NCBI GenBank assembly: GCA_015490315.1
Contig: WFYB01000089.1
Coordinates: 1 to 11,688 of the forward strand
DNA: 11,688 nt
Direction: 5' to 3'
DNA from: Sulfurovum sp.
Lineage (GTDB): Bacteria > Campylobacterota > Campylobacteria > Campylobacterales > Sulfurovaceae
In this document: piece after piece, positions 1 to 7,816 of the stretch
Layout of the letters: every line of letters begins with the position of its first letter
Numbering within the stretch: position 1 is the first letter of the stretch
The notes under the pieces: model-generated
The model's input: the letters and a program-made list of their open reading frames with translations, nothing else
Told to the model about the DNA's origin: nothing
The model's database searches: none
Translations under genes and position numbers: made by a program

Positions 1-708
1 CTCTTGGTCAATGACCTGCTGCATCTCGTCTCTTACGTTGTCAAACCAGTCATCATCGGCCCCAGTTACATCTATGGTAGGCAGAAAGGTGTAGTGTACC
101 GTACCGTTATGTGCTGTTTTGTTGTGCTCATTGAGTACCCATTTGCTGCCGGTGATGACGACTGGCTGTACTTTGAGTCCGAGTTTTTCGGCGACGATCT
201 TGGTACCTGCCTTGAAGGGCAGAAGCTCCTGACCTTTTGCCCGTGTCCCTTCTGGGAAGATCGCTACGGCACGCCCCAGTTTGTTACGGGACTCTTTGAC
301 ACTTTTGAGCAGTGAGACAAGGGCAGCCTTGCTGCCGCGATCGAGGGAGATCATCTCTCCATATTTGAGCAGGTTGCCAAACCATGTTGCATCGAAGAGC
401 TCCTTTTTTGCTGCCCATCGCAGATGCTGTGTCTGCAGTGCTTCCATTGCGATGATATCGATAATACCCTGATGGTTCATGATGACCATATCCGCCTCCG
501 GATCGAGTTCTCCGGTCGATTCGACTTTGGCGCCGATGAGTTTGAGGATCACCCTGTTGAGCTTGTGCATGATGATCCCCTTCTTTTTGGGAAAGAGCAT
601 GATCCCGGGGATCATAATCCCCGCAACCACGGCAGAGATCACAAAGGCTCCCCAGTAGAAACGGATGCGCTCCCAAAGGGTTGGTCTATCGTTTACAGAT
701 GTCTTCAT
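1..708 (-). CDS. plsC: 1-acyl-sn-glycerol-3-phosphate acyltransferase (3' end cut by window edge)
   Basis: Transfers an acyl chain to lysophosphatidic acid to make phosphatidic acid, at the inner membrane. Reading from the ATG at 708, all 236 codons stay open to the window edge, so the C-terminus is missing. Visible family motifs are the catalytic HX4D (NHQGIID, His79 and Asp84), block II as GEMISLDRG (residues 117-125) and block III as FPEGTR (151-156). Residues about 20-39 are hydrophobic and could anchor the protein. The start overlaps the end of the upstream SH3-protein gene by 23 bp, so translation is probably coupled. AGGATGGA lies just upstream of the ATG. As the last visible gene of the ctpA-pur operon it is presumably co-transcribed with purine genes. 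The family call is strong. Acyl-ACP versus acyl-CoA donor use cannot be read from the sequence. Confidence 0.93.
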   Translation of the reverse strand, partial: MKTSVNDRPTLWERIRFYWGAFVISAVVAGIMIPGIMLFPKKKGIIMHKLNRVILKLIGAKVESTGELDPEADMVIMNHQGIIDIIAMEALQTQHLRWAAKKELFDATWFGNLLKYGEMISLDRGSKAALVSLLKSVKESRNKLGRAVAIFPEGTRAKGQELLPFKAGTKIVAEKLGLKVQPVVITGSKWVLNEHNKTAHNGTVHYTFLPTIDVTGADDDWFDNVRDEMQQVIDQE

Positions 709-1750
709 CTTTGATCCATCCTATCACTCCTTGTTTGAGTTCGATCTTTTTAAATTCGCCGCGCTCACCAAGCAGCATTGTCGTAAACCTGTCAGTCACA
801 TGGGTACTGACTGTACTGGTCTGTGTGGGCAGGATATAGAGCGGTGCACCCTGTTTGACACAGATCTTTTTGTGTGGGATGTAGAAGGTCATCAGGGTGA
901 TCAGAGAGACAACCCCAAGCACCAGATAGAAGAAGTCTCTTTTCCAGAGAAACATCAGCATAAAAAAGAGTGAGAGTACGATCAGGCTGTAGCGTTTCAG
1001 ACGTGCAAAGGCATCGACTTTCGGATTGAGATCGGACTGGGTGGTTACTGAGGCGTTGGCAAGCTCTACTTTGATACGCAAGGGGATAAAACGTCGTTTG
1101 ACCGTATCGAAGTAGCTGAAGCCAAACGCTTTTTGCGCGCGGGGAAGCACCACATAAAAATCACCTGTTACTTTCGCCTGATCACGCAGCAGGTCTTCAA
1201 TCCCGCTCTGGATCGCCCCCGGGGCCTTGATATCCTCGAGATTCGCCTCATATGCCTCCAAAGAGATCGTCACCAGATGGTTTTGGGCATCATAGTTTGA
1301 GACCTGATAATTTTTGATACGCATGGAAGCGGTAAGTACATTCGAGAAATTTTTTGGGGGATGGAGCGAGTCGAGGGAACGGATGGGGATTGCCATAGGA
1401 TCGAGACTGCGTTGACTCAGATCTGTACGGATAAAGAGTCTTGGAATCTGGATATACGTTTTGCCGCTTTTGAGTGCAGGGGCTTTGAAATAGAAGGTAT
1501 AGAAGACATCATTGCCGTTTTTGACCACAAGAGGTTTGCCAAAAAGAGGTTTTTGGGCACTTGAAGTGTCAAAGTGCAAAGAACGGACTGTATCATTGCT
1601 CTCTGCTATTGTAGAGATGAGAGTGAGAGGAAAGACTTGATTCTCATAGACCTTCTTGGGCAGATAGCTATAGTTGACCTCTGCCTGGCTCCAGAGCAGG
1701 GCGGGAAATATCACTGCCCAGAAGAGGATGATGGAGCGCAGATATCTCAT
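686..1750 (-). CDS. Membrane-anchored periplasmic protein, BatD-like N-terminus with C-terminal SH3-like domain
   Basis: A 354-residue protein of unproven function. Residues 1-22 form a signal sequence (Ser-Gln-Ala near 21-23 is a possible cleavage site). Residues about 24-250 look like beta-rich exported domains, broadly reminiscent of BatD/oxygen-tolerance proteins. Two hydrophobic segments follow (about 264-279 and 283-301), separated only by Lys-Arg-Asp, so they form a membrane hairpin. Residues about 306-354 resemble a bacterial SH3 domain (Tyr-Ile-Leu-Pro near 315, GVIGWIKDEDI at 341-351). With both ends on the same side, the N-terminal part and the SH3 tail should both be periplasmic. 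Its ATG overlaps the purQ stop as TGATG, so translation is coupled. From memory this position corresponds to C. jejuni Cj0515, annotated only as a periplasmic protein. A cell-wall-sensing role via SH3 is inference. Confidence 0.8.
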   Translation of the reverse strand: MRYLRSIILFWAVIFPALLWSQAEVNYSYLPKKVYENQVFPLTLISTIAESNDTVRSLHFDTSSAQKPLFGKPLVVKNGNDVFYTFYFKAPALKSGKTYIQIPRLFIRTDLSQRSLDPMAIPIRSLDSLHPPKNFSNVLTASMRIKNYQVSNYDAQNHLVTISLEAYEANLEDIKAPGAIQSGIEDLLRDQAKVTGDFYVVLPRAQKAFGFSYFDTVKRRFIPLRIKVELANASVTTQSDLNPKVDAFARLKRYSLIVLSLFFMLMFLWKRDFFYLVLGVVSLITLMTFYIPHKKICVKQGAPLYILPTQTSTVSTHVTDRFTTMLLGERGEFKKIELKQGVIGWIKDEDICKR

Positions 1751-2433
1751 CAGGCTTCAAAGCCTTTGAGCATTTTGACCCCATCCTCGCTGCCAAGGAT
1801 CGCTTCGAGGGCACGTTCGGGGTGGGGCATCAGACCAAACACATTCTTTTTGGCATTGCAGACACCGGCAATTGAAGTGACCGATCCGTTGACCACGACA
1901 GGGTTGCCTTCCGCATCACAGTAGCGCAGGAGTACCTGTCCGTTCGCTTCAAGTTCGGCGAGCCCCTCATCATCGATATAGTAGTTTCCGTCTGCATGTG
2001 CGATAGGTATGTTGAGCACTTCATCCTTTTCGCACCGGTTCAAAAAGGCATTGTCATTGTTGACCACTTTGAGTGTCTGGTGTTTTGAGATAAAGTGAAG
2101 GTTGTTGTTGCGTTTCAGTGCTCCGGGCAGCAGACCGGCTTCTGTCAGGATCTGGAAACCGTTGCAGATCCCCAGTACGTTCCCGCCTTGCTCAGCATAG
2201 GCTTTGACCGCTTCCATGACTGGAGAAAAGCGCGCGATCGCACCTGAACGGAGATAGTCCCCGTAAGAGAATCCTCCGGGTACCACAACCAGGTCTATAT
2301 CTTCAGGGAGTGACTTGTTTTCATGCCATACCAGTACTGTCTCATGTCCCAACTTCTCAAATGCATACTGGGTATCAAACTCACAGTTTGTACCCGGAAA
2401 TCTTAATACGGCTACTTTAAGTGACTTTTGCAT
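1750..2433 (-). CDS. purQ: Phosphoribosylformylglycinamidine synthase subunit PurQ (glutaminase)
   Basis: Class I glutamine amidotransferase subunit. It releases ammonia from glutamine for the PurL subunit, which converts FGAR to FGAM in step 4 of purine synthesis in the cytoplasm. The 227-residue length is normal for the small, separate PurQ used with PurS and small PurL. Features seen are the N-terminal VAVLRFPGTNCEFD, the oxyanion-loop VPGGFSYGDYLRSGA (51-65), the nucleophile Cys90 in GICNGFQ, and His204/Glu206 in MPHPER completing the catalytic triad. It starts 1 bp after the purS stop and ends overlapping the next ATG, so it sits in a coupled translation chain. The SD is weak (GAGATA), as expected for coupling. 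purL is not in the window. Confidence 0.97.
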   Translation of the reverse strand: MQKSLKVAVLRFPGTNCEFDTQYAFEKLGHETVLVWHENKSLPEDIDLVVVPGGFSYGDYLRSGAIARFSPVMEAVKAYAEQGGNVLGICNGFQILTEAGLLPGALKRNNNLHFISKHQTLKVVNNDNAFLNRCEKDEVLNIPIAHADGNYYIDDEGLAELEANGQVLLRYCDAEGNPVVVNGSVTSIAGVCNAKKNVFGLMPHPERALEAILGSEDGVKMLKGFEA

Positions 2434-2434
2434 C

Positions 2435-2674
2435 TTAGTGTATCTCTATTGTATAATCTTCAATGACTGTATTGGCAAGGAGTGTCTCACACATCTCCTT
2501 GACTTCCGCCTCTGCCTTGGATCTGTCATCAGTATCGAGTTCGATCACGATCTGTTTTCCGATACGGACATCTTTTACCCCTTTGAAGCCGAGTGAATCG
2601 AGTGCATGGTGTGCCGCTTTTCCCTGAGGATCAAGCACTCCCTCTTTTAAAAATACATTTACAATTGCTGTCAT
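2435..2674 (-). CDS. purS: Phosphoribosylformylglycinamidine synthase subunit PurS
   Basis: A 79-residue accessory subunit that bridges PurQ and small PurL in the FGAM synthase complex. It starts TAIVNVFLKEGVLDPQG and contains DSLGFKGVKDVRIGK (26-40), both typical of PurS, ahead of an acidic C-terminal half. The length is as expected (about 80). The ATG at 2674 has a good SD, AGGGAG, six bases upstream. purC lies 47 bp upstream and purQ 1 bp downstream. Presence of purS implies the three-part PurSQL enzyme rather than the single-chain proteobacterial PurL. Confidence 0.95.
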   Translation of the reverse strand: MTAIVNVFLKEGVLDPQGKAAHHALDSLGFKGVKDVRIGKQIVIELDTDDRSKAEAEVKEMCETLLANTVIEDYTIEIH

Positions 2675-2721
2675 TGCTTACTCCCTGTAGTTTGATATTA
2701 TTTAGTATGTTTTACTATTGC

Positions 2722-3435
2722 CTATTTGCCGAGTATTCTATTCAAGACCTCTTCGTAGGCTACTTTGAGCCCGCCAAGACCTTTTCTGAAGCGGTCCTTA
2801 TCCATACTCTCGCCGCTTTCGCTGTCCCAGAGTCTGAAGTTGTCGGGGCTAAGTTCATCGATAAGGATGATATTGTCATTGATATCACGTCCGAACTCAA
2901 GTTTGAAATCTACCAGTGTCAAGCCGCGCTGGGCATAGAAGGCTTTGAGAAGTTCGTTGATTTTCCTTGCCATATAGCGGATATAGTCAAGTTCGGCTTC
3001 ATCTTTGACCAGTTCAAGGATCAGGCAGTGCTGGTCATTGAGTTTGGGATCGCCCAGTTCATCGTTTTTGTAATCGAACTCTACAAGTGTAAAGGGGAGT
3101 ACCTTGCCGTCTTCGATACCGAGATTTCTGCTGAGACTTCCTGTGGCGATATTGCGGACGATCACTTCGATCAAAATGACATCCGCCTTTTTGTGAAGCA
3201 TATGGTTGTCATCAAGCATTTCGACAAAATGGGTAGGGATACCTTTTTCATTGAGGTATTTGAAGAGTTCTGTCGAGATCTTGTTGTTGAGCGCACCTTT
3301 ACCCGCTTCACTCGATTTCTTTTCGCCGTTAAAAGCGGTCAGGTCATCTTTGAACTCAGAGATATAGAGCCCTTCATCCTCTGTTGACCAGATCTTCTTC
3401 GCTTTTCCTTCATAAACCAGAGATTTCTTTTCCAT
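2722..3435 (-). CDS. purC: Phosphoribosylaminoimidazole-succinocarboxamide synthase (SAICAR synthetase)
   Basis: Joins aspartate to CAIR with ATP to form SAICAR in purine synthesis (cytoplasm). The 237-residue length is standard for the short bacterial form. Signature segments seen are the N-terminal LVYEGKAKKIW (6-16, ATP-binding strand region), the FNGEKK loop (35-40), VRNIATGS (93-100), LVDFKLEFG (174-182) and DELSPDNFRLWD (193-204, ATP/metal-binding). The gene begins 3 bp after the ctpA stop with GGAAAG upstream. The 11 bases CATTGCTTACT (plus strand) occur over both the purC and purS starts, so the two translation-initiation leaders are alike. Together with purS and purQ this forms the purine block of the operon. 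Confidence 0.97.
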   Translation of the reverse strand: MEKKSLVYEGKAKKIWSTEDEGLYISEFKDDLTAFNGEKKSSEAGKGALNNKISTELFKYLNEKGIPTHFVEMLDDNHMLHKKADVILIEVIVRNIATGSLSRNLGIEDGKVLPFTLVEFDYKNDELGDPKLNDQHCLILELVKDEAELDYIRYMARKINELLKAFYAQRGLTLVDFKLEFGRDINDNIILIDELSPDNFRLWDSESGESMDKDRFRKGLGGLKVAYEEVLNRILGK

Positions 3436-3438
3436 TGC

Positions 3439-4803
3439 TTACTGCTTTCCTTTATTTGTGATGATCAATGCTTTGAGGACATCCACCGCACTTTTGAGCT
3501 GTGCATCTTTGTAGAGCTGCTCTTCGGTGATGACGGTGTCATCCGCTTTGGTGCTGTTGCTGTCGGTAGCATTGTGCTCTTTGCCTTTTAGACTCTTTTG
3601 TTTTTCGCTCTTTTTGCCGTCTATCTTTTCAAGTTCACTTTGGAGGTGCTTCTTGAGATCACGCTCTTTGAGCAGTATCGGATCCTCGACAAAATCGATC
3701 TTTCCCGTATGTACGATGATATCGGGGGTGACACCGACATTCTGGATCGTTCTTCCGCTTGGCAGATAATATCTTGCAACAGTCAGCTTGAGCGCCTCAT
3801 CTTTGCCTATAGGCATGACGACCTGCACGGAGCCTTTGCCGAATGTCTTTTCACCGATCACGACAGAACGGTTGAAATCCTGAAGTGCGCCGGAGACGAT
3901 CTCACTGGCACTCGCACTTCCGCCGTTGACCAGTGTCACGACAGGTGTATGTCTGTCTGTATCTGCCGAGTGGGCTTTATACTCGATATTCTCACTCTTT
4001 ACTTTGCCTTTTTGTGAGACGATCACGCCTTTATCTACAAACATATCGACAAGTCCTACAGCCTGATCGAGCAGTCCACCCGGGTTGTTTCGCAGGTCGA
4101 GGACGATACCCTTCGCTTTAGGGTGTGCCTGGATCGCTTTTTTGACTTCATCTACTACTTTCTGGTCAAAAGAGGAGATATGCAGATAGAGTACATTGTT
4201 ATCGATCGTCTTGGCGTGTACCGACTTGATCTTGATAATGTCTCTGACGATCTTGATCTTGAGTGGTTTGAGCTCATTTTTTCTTATAATAGTAAGCATT
4301 ACAGGTGTGCCGGGCTTGCCGCGCATCAGTTTGACCGATTCGTCTATATTCATTCCAAGTGTTGCTTTGTCATCGATCTTGAGAATGATATCGCCCGCTT
4401 TGACACCTGCTTTGTATGCCGGAGTGCCGTCAAGCGGGGCGATGACGGTGAGCGCACCGTCTTTCATCCCTATGGAGATACCCAGCCCGCCGAACTCACC
4501 TTTAGTCTGTACTGTCAGATCCTTGTATGCTTTGGTATCCATAAAGGTCGAGTGGGCATCGAGGTTCGCCATCAGGCCTTTGAGTGCTTTGTCTACAAGT
4601 GTCGAGGTATTGATATCATCGACATACTGGCTTTCGATCAGATTGAGGATCTGGGTAAACTTGATATAGGCTTCGAGTTTCTCTTTGGCGTTGGAGGATT
4701 TGCTGTGGGGCTCTTTTGCGTTTGCGAAGGTACCCATCAGTGCTGCAGCAGCAAAGGCAGAGAGTGCTCCTGCTATGATGATCTTTTTGCTTTTTTGAAT
4801 CAT
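3439..4803 (-). CDS. ctpA: S41 C-terminal processing periplasmic protease (CtpA/Prc family)
   Basis: An exported serine protease that trims proteins from their C-termini in the periplasm, often lipoproteins or peptidoglycan hydrolases. It has 454 residues. Residues about 1-29 form a signal peptide (Lys-rich start, Ala-rich core, ANA at 27-29). A PDZ domain covers about 95-180 (GEFGGLGISIG at 102-112). The S41 core covers about 195-375. Catalytic Ser298 lies in NGGSASASEI and Lys323 in GEKTFGKGSVQ. The 25-residue spacing and the following Gln327 match the Ser-Lys dyad of the family. A low-complexity Lys/Ser/Asp linker (about 397-425) precedes a short helical tail. It is the first gene of the six-gene operon. 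The SD is unremarkable (GGAG, 12 bases upstream). Confidence 0.96.
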   Translation of the reverse strand: MIQKSKKIIIAGALSAFAAAALMGTFANAKEPHSKSSNAKEKLEAYIKFTQILNLIESQYVDDINTSTLVDKALKGLMANLDAHSTFMDTKAYKDLTVQTKGEFGGLGISIGMKDGALTVIAPLDGTPAYKAGVKAGDIILKIDDKATLGMNIDESVKLMRGKPGTPVMLTIIRKNELKPLKIKIVRDIIKIKSVHAKTIDNNVLYLHISSFDQKVVDEVKKAIQAHPKAKGIVLDLRNNPGGLLDQAVGLVDMFVDKGVIVSQKGKVKSENIEYKAHSADTDRHTPVVTLVNGGSASASEIVSGALQDFNRSVVIGEKTFGKGSVQVVMPIGKDEALKLTVARYYLPSGRTIQNVGVTPDIIVHTGKIDFVEDPILLKERDLKKHLQSELEKIDGKKSEKQKSLKGKEHNATDSNSTKADDTVITEEQLYKDAQLKSAVDVLKALIITNKGKQ

Positions 4804-4845
4804 TATCGTATCTATCTCCGTAATTGGTTTATAATTTTATTGAAA

Positions 4846-4860
4846 AACCTCTAAGAGGTT
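4846..4860. promoter_or_regulatory. Perfect palindrome in the ctpA-side leader (possible operator or 5' hairpin)
   Basis: AACCTCT and AGAGGTT are perfect 7-base arms around one A. As RNA it would fold with a 3-base loop. On the minus strand the likely ctpA start point is close by: a -10-like TATAGT lies at 4875-4870 with no clear -35, which is common in this phylum. A second small palindrome, AGGT-AA-ACCT, lies at 4884-4893 on the far side of that -10. The pair could be a repressor site or a 5' stem-loop in the operon leader. Terminator function is less likely because no gene ends here. Confidence 0.35.
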
Positions 4861-5035
4861 GCTTTTTTCACTATAATGTACATAGGTAAACCTTTGTTTA
4901 ATCCGATGTTTTGCCCAAATGGAACTTAAGTCGCAAACTATTTTCCGAGAATGGCTTATAATGGCACTGTTTTATGGCTATTTTTATCGGTTTTAGTCGA
5001 TTTTTTAAGTTTATTTTAATTTTTTTGTTAAAAAA

Positions 5036-5056
5036 CTTGACAATGAGTGACTAAAG
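5036..5056. promoter_or_regulatory. HAIR-like operator (predicted HspR binding site) at the clpB promoter
   Basis: CTTGACA, seven bases, then ACTAAAG. Against the HspR HAIR consensus CTTGAGT-N7-ACTCAAG this matches 11 of 14 half-site bases with the exact 7-base spacing. It covers the -35 box and most of the spacer of the clpB promoter, where a bound repressor would block RNA polymerase. HspR control of chaperone genes, including clpB, is known in Campylobacter and related bacteria. Binding here is inference from the motif, and part of the match comes from the -35 box itself. Confidence 0.6.
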
Positions 5057-5065
5057 TTGTATAAT
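5037..5065 (+). promoter_or_regulatory. Consensus sigma-70 promoter for clpB
   Basis: TTGACA at 5037-5042 and TATAAT at 5060-5065 with a 17-base spacer: both hexamers and the spacing are the exact sigma-70 consensus. Transcription should start near 5072, leaving a leader of about 25 bases that carries AGGAG at 5085-5089. So strong a promoter on a stress gene fits release from repression rather than an alternative heat-shock sigma factor. A very AT-rich tract (about 4998-5035) lies directly upstream and could act as an UP-like element. Confidence 0.85.
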
Positions 5066-5096
5066 ACAGTCAGTATAAAGAAAAAGGAGAGAAGTG

Positions 5097-7670
5097 ATGA
5101 GCATACTCGAAAAATTGACCAATCAGATGCAGGAGACGATAGAATCCGGTCTCTCATTGGCACTACACAATAAAAACCCGGAAGTGGAGCCTATCCATCT
5201 TATCTGGGCACTGCTGACCAACAGCAATTCGGTACTCAATCAGGTACTGAACAAAATGAACGTCGACAAAGTCGCAATTGAATTGGAGGCGAAGAGTCTT
5301 GCGGATAAACTGCCGAAAGTCTCTACAGTCACCAAAGAGACGATCAAGATGTCGCAAAACCTTGTCCGTTCTTTACAGAATGCAGAAGGTGTCATGGCGG
5401 CAAACGGCGACAAGTATCTCTCAGTGGATACCTGGCTTGTAGCCAATGTCAACGAGCCTTATATCCGTGATACGATCGGCAAATATGTCGACCTCATGGA
5501 GTTCAAGAAGACACTCGAATCGATCAGAGGCGGCAAGCCTATTGATTCACAGAGTGCGGATGAGACGCTTGAAGCACTCAGCCAGTATGGTGTAGATCTG
5601 AACGAGAAGGCACTCAACGGCGAACTCGATCCGGTTATCGGCCGTGATGAAGAGATCCAGCGTGTGATGCAGATCTTGATCAGAAAGACCAAGAACAACC
5701 CGATCCTTATCGGTGAACCCGGTACAGGTAAAACAGCGATCGTAGAGGGTCTTGCACAGCGTATCGTGGACAAAGAGGTGCCGACAAGCCTGCAGAATAT
5801 GAGAGTGATCTCTCTGGACATGAGCAGACTGATCGCCGGTGCGAAATACAGAGGTGAGTTCGAAGACAGACTCAAGGCGGTCGTAGATGAAGTCAAAGAG
5901 GCAGGCAATGTGATCCTCTTTATCGATGAGATCCATACGATCGTAGGTGCCGGTGCGACAGAGGGCGGTATGGATGCGGCAAACATCCTCAAGCCCGCAC
6001 TTGCACGTGGTGAGCTCCATACGATCGGTGCGACCACACTCAAAGAGTACAGAAAGTACTTTGAAAAGGATCAGGCGCTTCAGAGACGTTTCCAGCCTGT
6101 CAAAGTCGATGAGCCCGATATCAATCAGGCACTTCAGATCCTCAGAGGGATCAAAGACAGACTTGAGGCACACCACAATGTCATCATCACTGATGGTGCA
6201 CTGGTGGCGGCTGCGAAGCTCTCTGACAGATACATTACAGACAGGTATCTGCCGGATAAGGCGATCGACTTGATCGATGAAGCAGCGGCAGAGCTCAAGA
6301 TGCAGATCGAGAGTGAACCGACTGAACTGAGCAAGATCAAGCGTGAGATCTCGAAGCTTCAGGTTGAAAAAGAGGCCCTCAAGATGGAGGAGACTGAAAA
6401 GAACAAGAAGCGTATCGAAGAGATAGAAAAAGAGCTTGCTGATCTCGAAGAGAAACGCAGACAGCTTGAAGAGAAGTTCAGACAGGAAAAAGAGATCTTT
6501 GAAAAGATCGCTGAGATCAAGAGTAAGATCGAATCGCTCAAGACTGAAGCAGAGAGAGCGAAGCGTGAAGGTGACTTCAACAAAGCTGCAGAGATCGAAT
6601 ACGGAGAGATCCCGAAACTTCAAGAAGAACTCAAGCAGCTTGAAGCCAAATGGGATCAGATGACCAAAGAGGGTACACTGCTCAAAAACGCGGTGGATGA
6701 AGAGATGATCGCAACGATCGTCAGCCGATGGACAGGTATCCCGGTCAACAAGATGCTCCAAAGCGACAAAGAGAAGATCCTCAAGATAGAGGAGATACTC
6801 AAGCAGGAGGTCGTCAACCAGGATGATGCGATCAAGGCGATCGCAAGAGCCATCAAGCGTAACAAAGCAGGTCTTGGTGATACCACCAGACCGATCGGAA
6901 GCTTCATGTTCCTTGGGCCTACAGGTGTCGGTAAGACACAGGTTGCCAAGACATTGGCGAAGTTCCTCTTTGATACAGAGAAGGCACTGATCCGTATCGA
7001 TATGAGTGAATATATGGAGAAACACGCGGCGAGCAGACTCGTCGGTGCGCCTCCGGGATATGTCGGGTACGAAGAGGGCGGTCAACTGACCGAGGCGGTC
7101 AGAAGAAAGCCGTACTCTGTCATCCTTTTCGATGAGATCGAGAAGGCGCACCCGGATGTGTTCAATACACTGCTTCAGGTACTTGATGACGGTCGTCTGA
7201 CAGATAACAAAGGGGTGACGGTGGACTTCAAGAACACCATCATCATCCTGACAAGTAACATCGCGTCAGACAAGATCATGGAGTTCAAAGACCCTGAAGA
7301 CAGACGTGTGGCGGTCATGGATGAACTCAAGAATTATTTCAAGCCTGAGTTCCTTAACCGTCTCGATGAGACTGTGATCTTTAATCCATTGGATAAAGAT
7401 GCGGTAAGAAAGATCGTTGATATTATGTTCAGAACGATTCAGAAGAAGCTCGAAGAGCGTGATATCGAAGTGATCCTGACCGATGCAGCGAAAGATTATA
7501 TCGCTGAAGTTGGTTATGACCCGGTCTATGGTGCCAGACCTTTAAAGAGAGCTATAGACCATGTAGTCGAAGATAGACTTGCAGAACTTATCCTTGAGGA
7601 CAAGGTCAAAGAAGGCAGCAAAGTTGTCTTTGATGTACAAAACGGAGAAGTTGTCGTTAACATCTCCTAA
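5097..7670 (+). CDS. clpB: ATP-dependent disaggregase ClpB (Hsp100)
   Basis: A hexameric AAA+ chaperone that, with DnaK, pulls polypeptides out of stress aggregates in the cytoplasm. It has 857 residues, the usual length. Order: N-terminal Clp domain (about 1-145), AAA1 with Walker A GEPGTGKT (206-213) and Walker B VILFIDEIH (272-280), coiled-coil middle domain (about 405-525, rich in Glu/Lys/Arg and defining ClpB against ClpA), AAA2 with GPTGVGKT (607-614) and VILFDEIEKAH (675-685), and sensor-2 GARPLKR (812-818). No IGF/IGL ClpP-docking loop is evident, as expected for ClpB. ATG at 5097 is preferred over GTG at 5094 because AGGAG (5085-5089) lies 7 bases upstream of the ATG. It is divergent from the ctpA-pur operon and probably HspR-controlled. 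Confidence 0.98.
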   Translation: MSILEKLTNQMQETIESGLSLALHNKNPEVEPIHLIWALLTNSNSVLNQVLNKMNVDKVAIELEAKSLADKLPKVSTVTKETIKMSQNLVRSLQNAEGVMAANGDKYLSVDTWLVANVNEPYIRDTIGKYVDLMEFKKTLESIRGGKPIDSQSADETLEALSQYGVDLNEKALNGELDPVIGRDEEIQRVMQILIRKTKNNPILIGEPGTGKTAIVEGLAQRIVDKEVPTSLQNMRVISLDMSRLIAGAKYRGEFEDRLKAVVDEVKEAGNVILFIDEIHTIVGAGATEGGMDAANILKPALARGELHTIGATTLKEYRKYFEKDQALQRRFQPVKVDEPDINQALQILRGIKDRLEAHHNVIITDGALVAAAKLSDRYITDRYLPDKAIDLIDEAAAELKMQIESEPTELSKIKREISKLQVEKEALKMEETEKNKKRIEEIEKELADLEEKRRQLEEKFRQEKEIFEKIAEIKSKIESLKTEAERAKREGDFNKAAEIEYGEIPKLQEELKQLEAKWDQMTKEGTLLKNAVDEEMIATIVSRWTGIPVNKMLQSDKEKILKIEEILKQEVVNQDDAIKAIARAIKRNKAGLGDTTRPIGSFMFLGPTGVGKTQVAKTLAKFLFDTEKALIRIDMSEYMEKHAASRLVGAPPGYVGYEEGGQLTEAVRRKPYSVILFDEIEKAHPDVFNTLLQVLDDGRLTDNKGVTVDFKNTIIILTSNIASDKIMEFKDPEDRRVAVMDELKNYFKPEFLNRLDETVIFNPLDKDAVRKIVDIMFRTIQKKLEERDIEVILTDAAKDYIAEVGYDPVYGARPLKRAIDHVVEDRLAELILEDKVKEGSKVVFDVQNGEVVVNIS

Positions 7671-7674
7671 TCCC

Positions 7675-7698
7675 CATCCCCGTCGTTCTGACGGGATG
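7675..7698 (+). terminator. Stem-loop just after clpB, without a T-tract
   Basis: CCCGTC (7679-7684), loop GTTCT, GACGGG (7690-7695) form six GC-rich pairs. With one bulged C, CAT/ATG extends the stem by three more pairs. It begins a few bases after the clpB stop. No run of T follows, so it is not a classic intrinsic terminator. It could protect the 3' end of the mRNA or act with Rho. Confidence 0.45.
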
Positions 7699-7782
7699 AT
7701 ACCCCTCCAAACATAAATTACCTAATCTTATCAGAACACCTCACAACTACTACACAGTAGGATTGTAAAGTTTCATATATTA

Positions 7783-7802
7783 GATTGCTGCATCAAGCAA
7801 TC
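7783..7802 (+). promoter_or_regulatory. Leader hairpin directly upstream of the lipoprotein RBS
   Basis: GATTGCT (7783-7789), loop GCATCA, AGCAATC (7796-7802) form a perfect 7-bp stem. It ends three bases before the SD AAAGGA (7805-7810) of the gene starting at 7817. A -10-like TATATT lies at 7776-7781 without a convincing -35. The hairpin could tune translation or stabilise the mRNA, but nothing identifies it as a known riboswitch. Confidence 0.35.
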
Positions 7803-7816
7803 ATAAAGGAAAGACT

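Noticed and set aside
2593..3387. 264-codon plus-strand frame over purC and the purS start
   Set aside because: Antisense shadow of purC, which has all its signature motifs.
4123..4854. 243-codon plus-strand frame across ctpA
   Set aside because: Antisense to the S41 protease. No RBS and no recognisable domain.
5045..5054. CIRCE (HrcA operator) half-site GAGTG-CTAA upstream of clpB
   Set aside because: It has an extra base relative to GAGTGCTAA and no TTAGCACTC partner at the 9-base spacing. The HAIR-like reading fits better.
5547..7151. Long open frame (about 530 codons) on the minus strand across clpB
   Set aside because: It is antisense to a full-length, motif-complete ClpB. The composition (Leu/Asp/Cys-rich, no domain) is typical of a shadow frame, with no SD or promoter.
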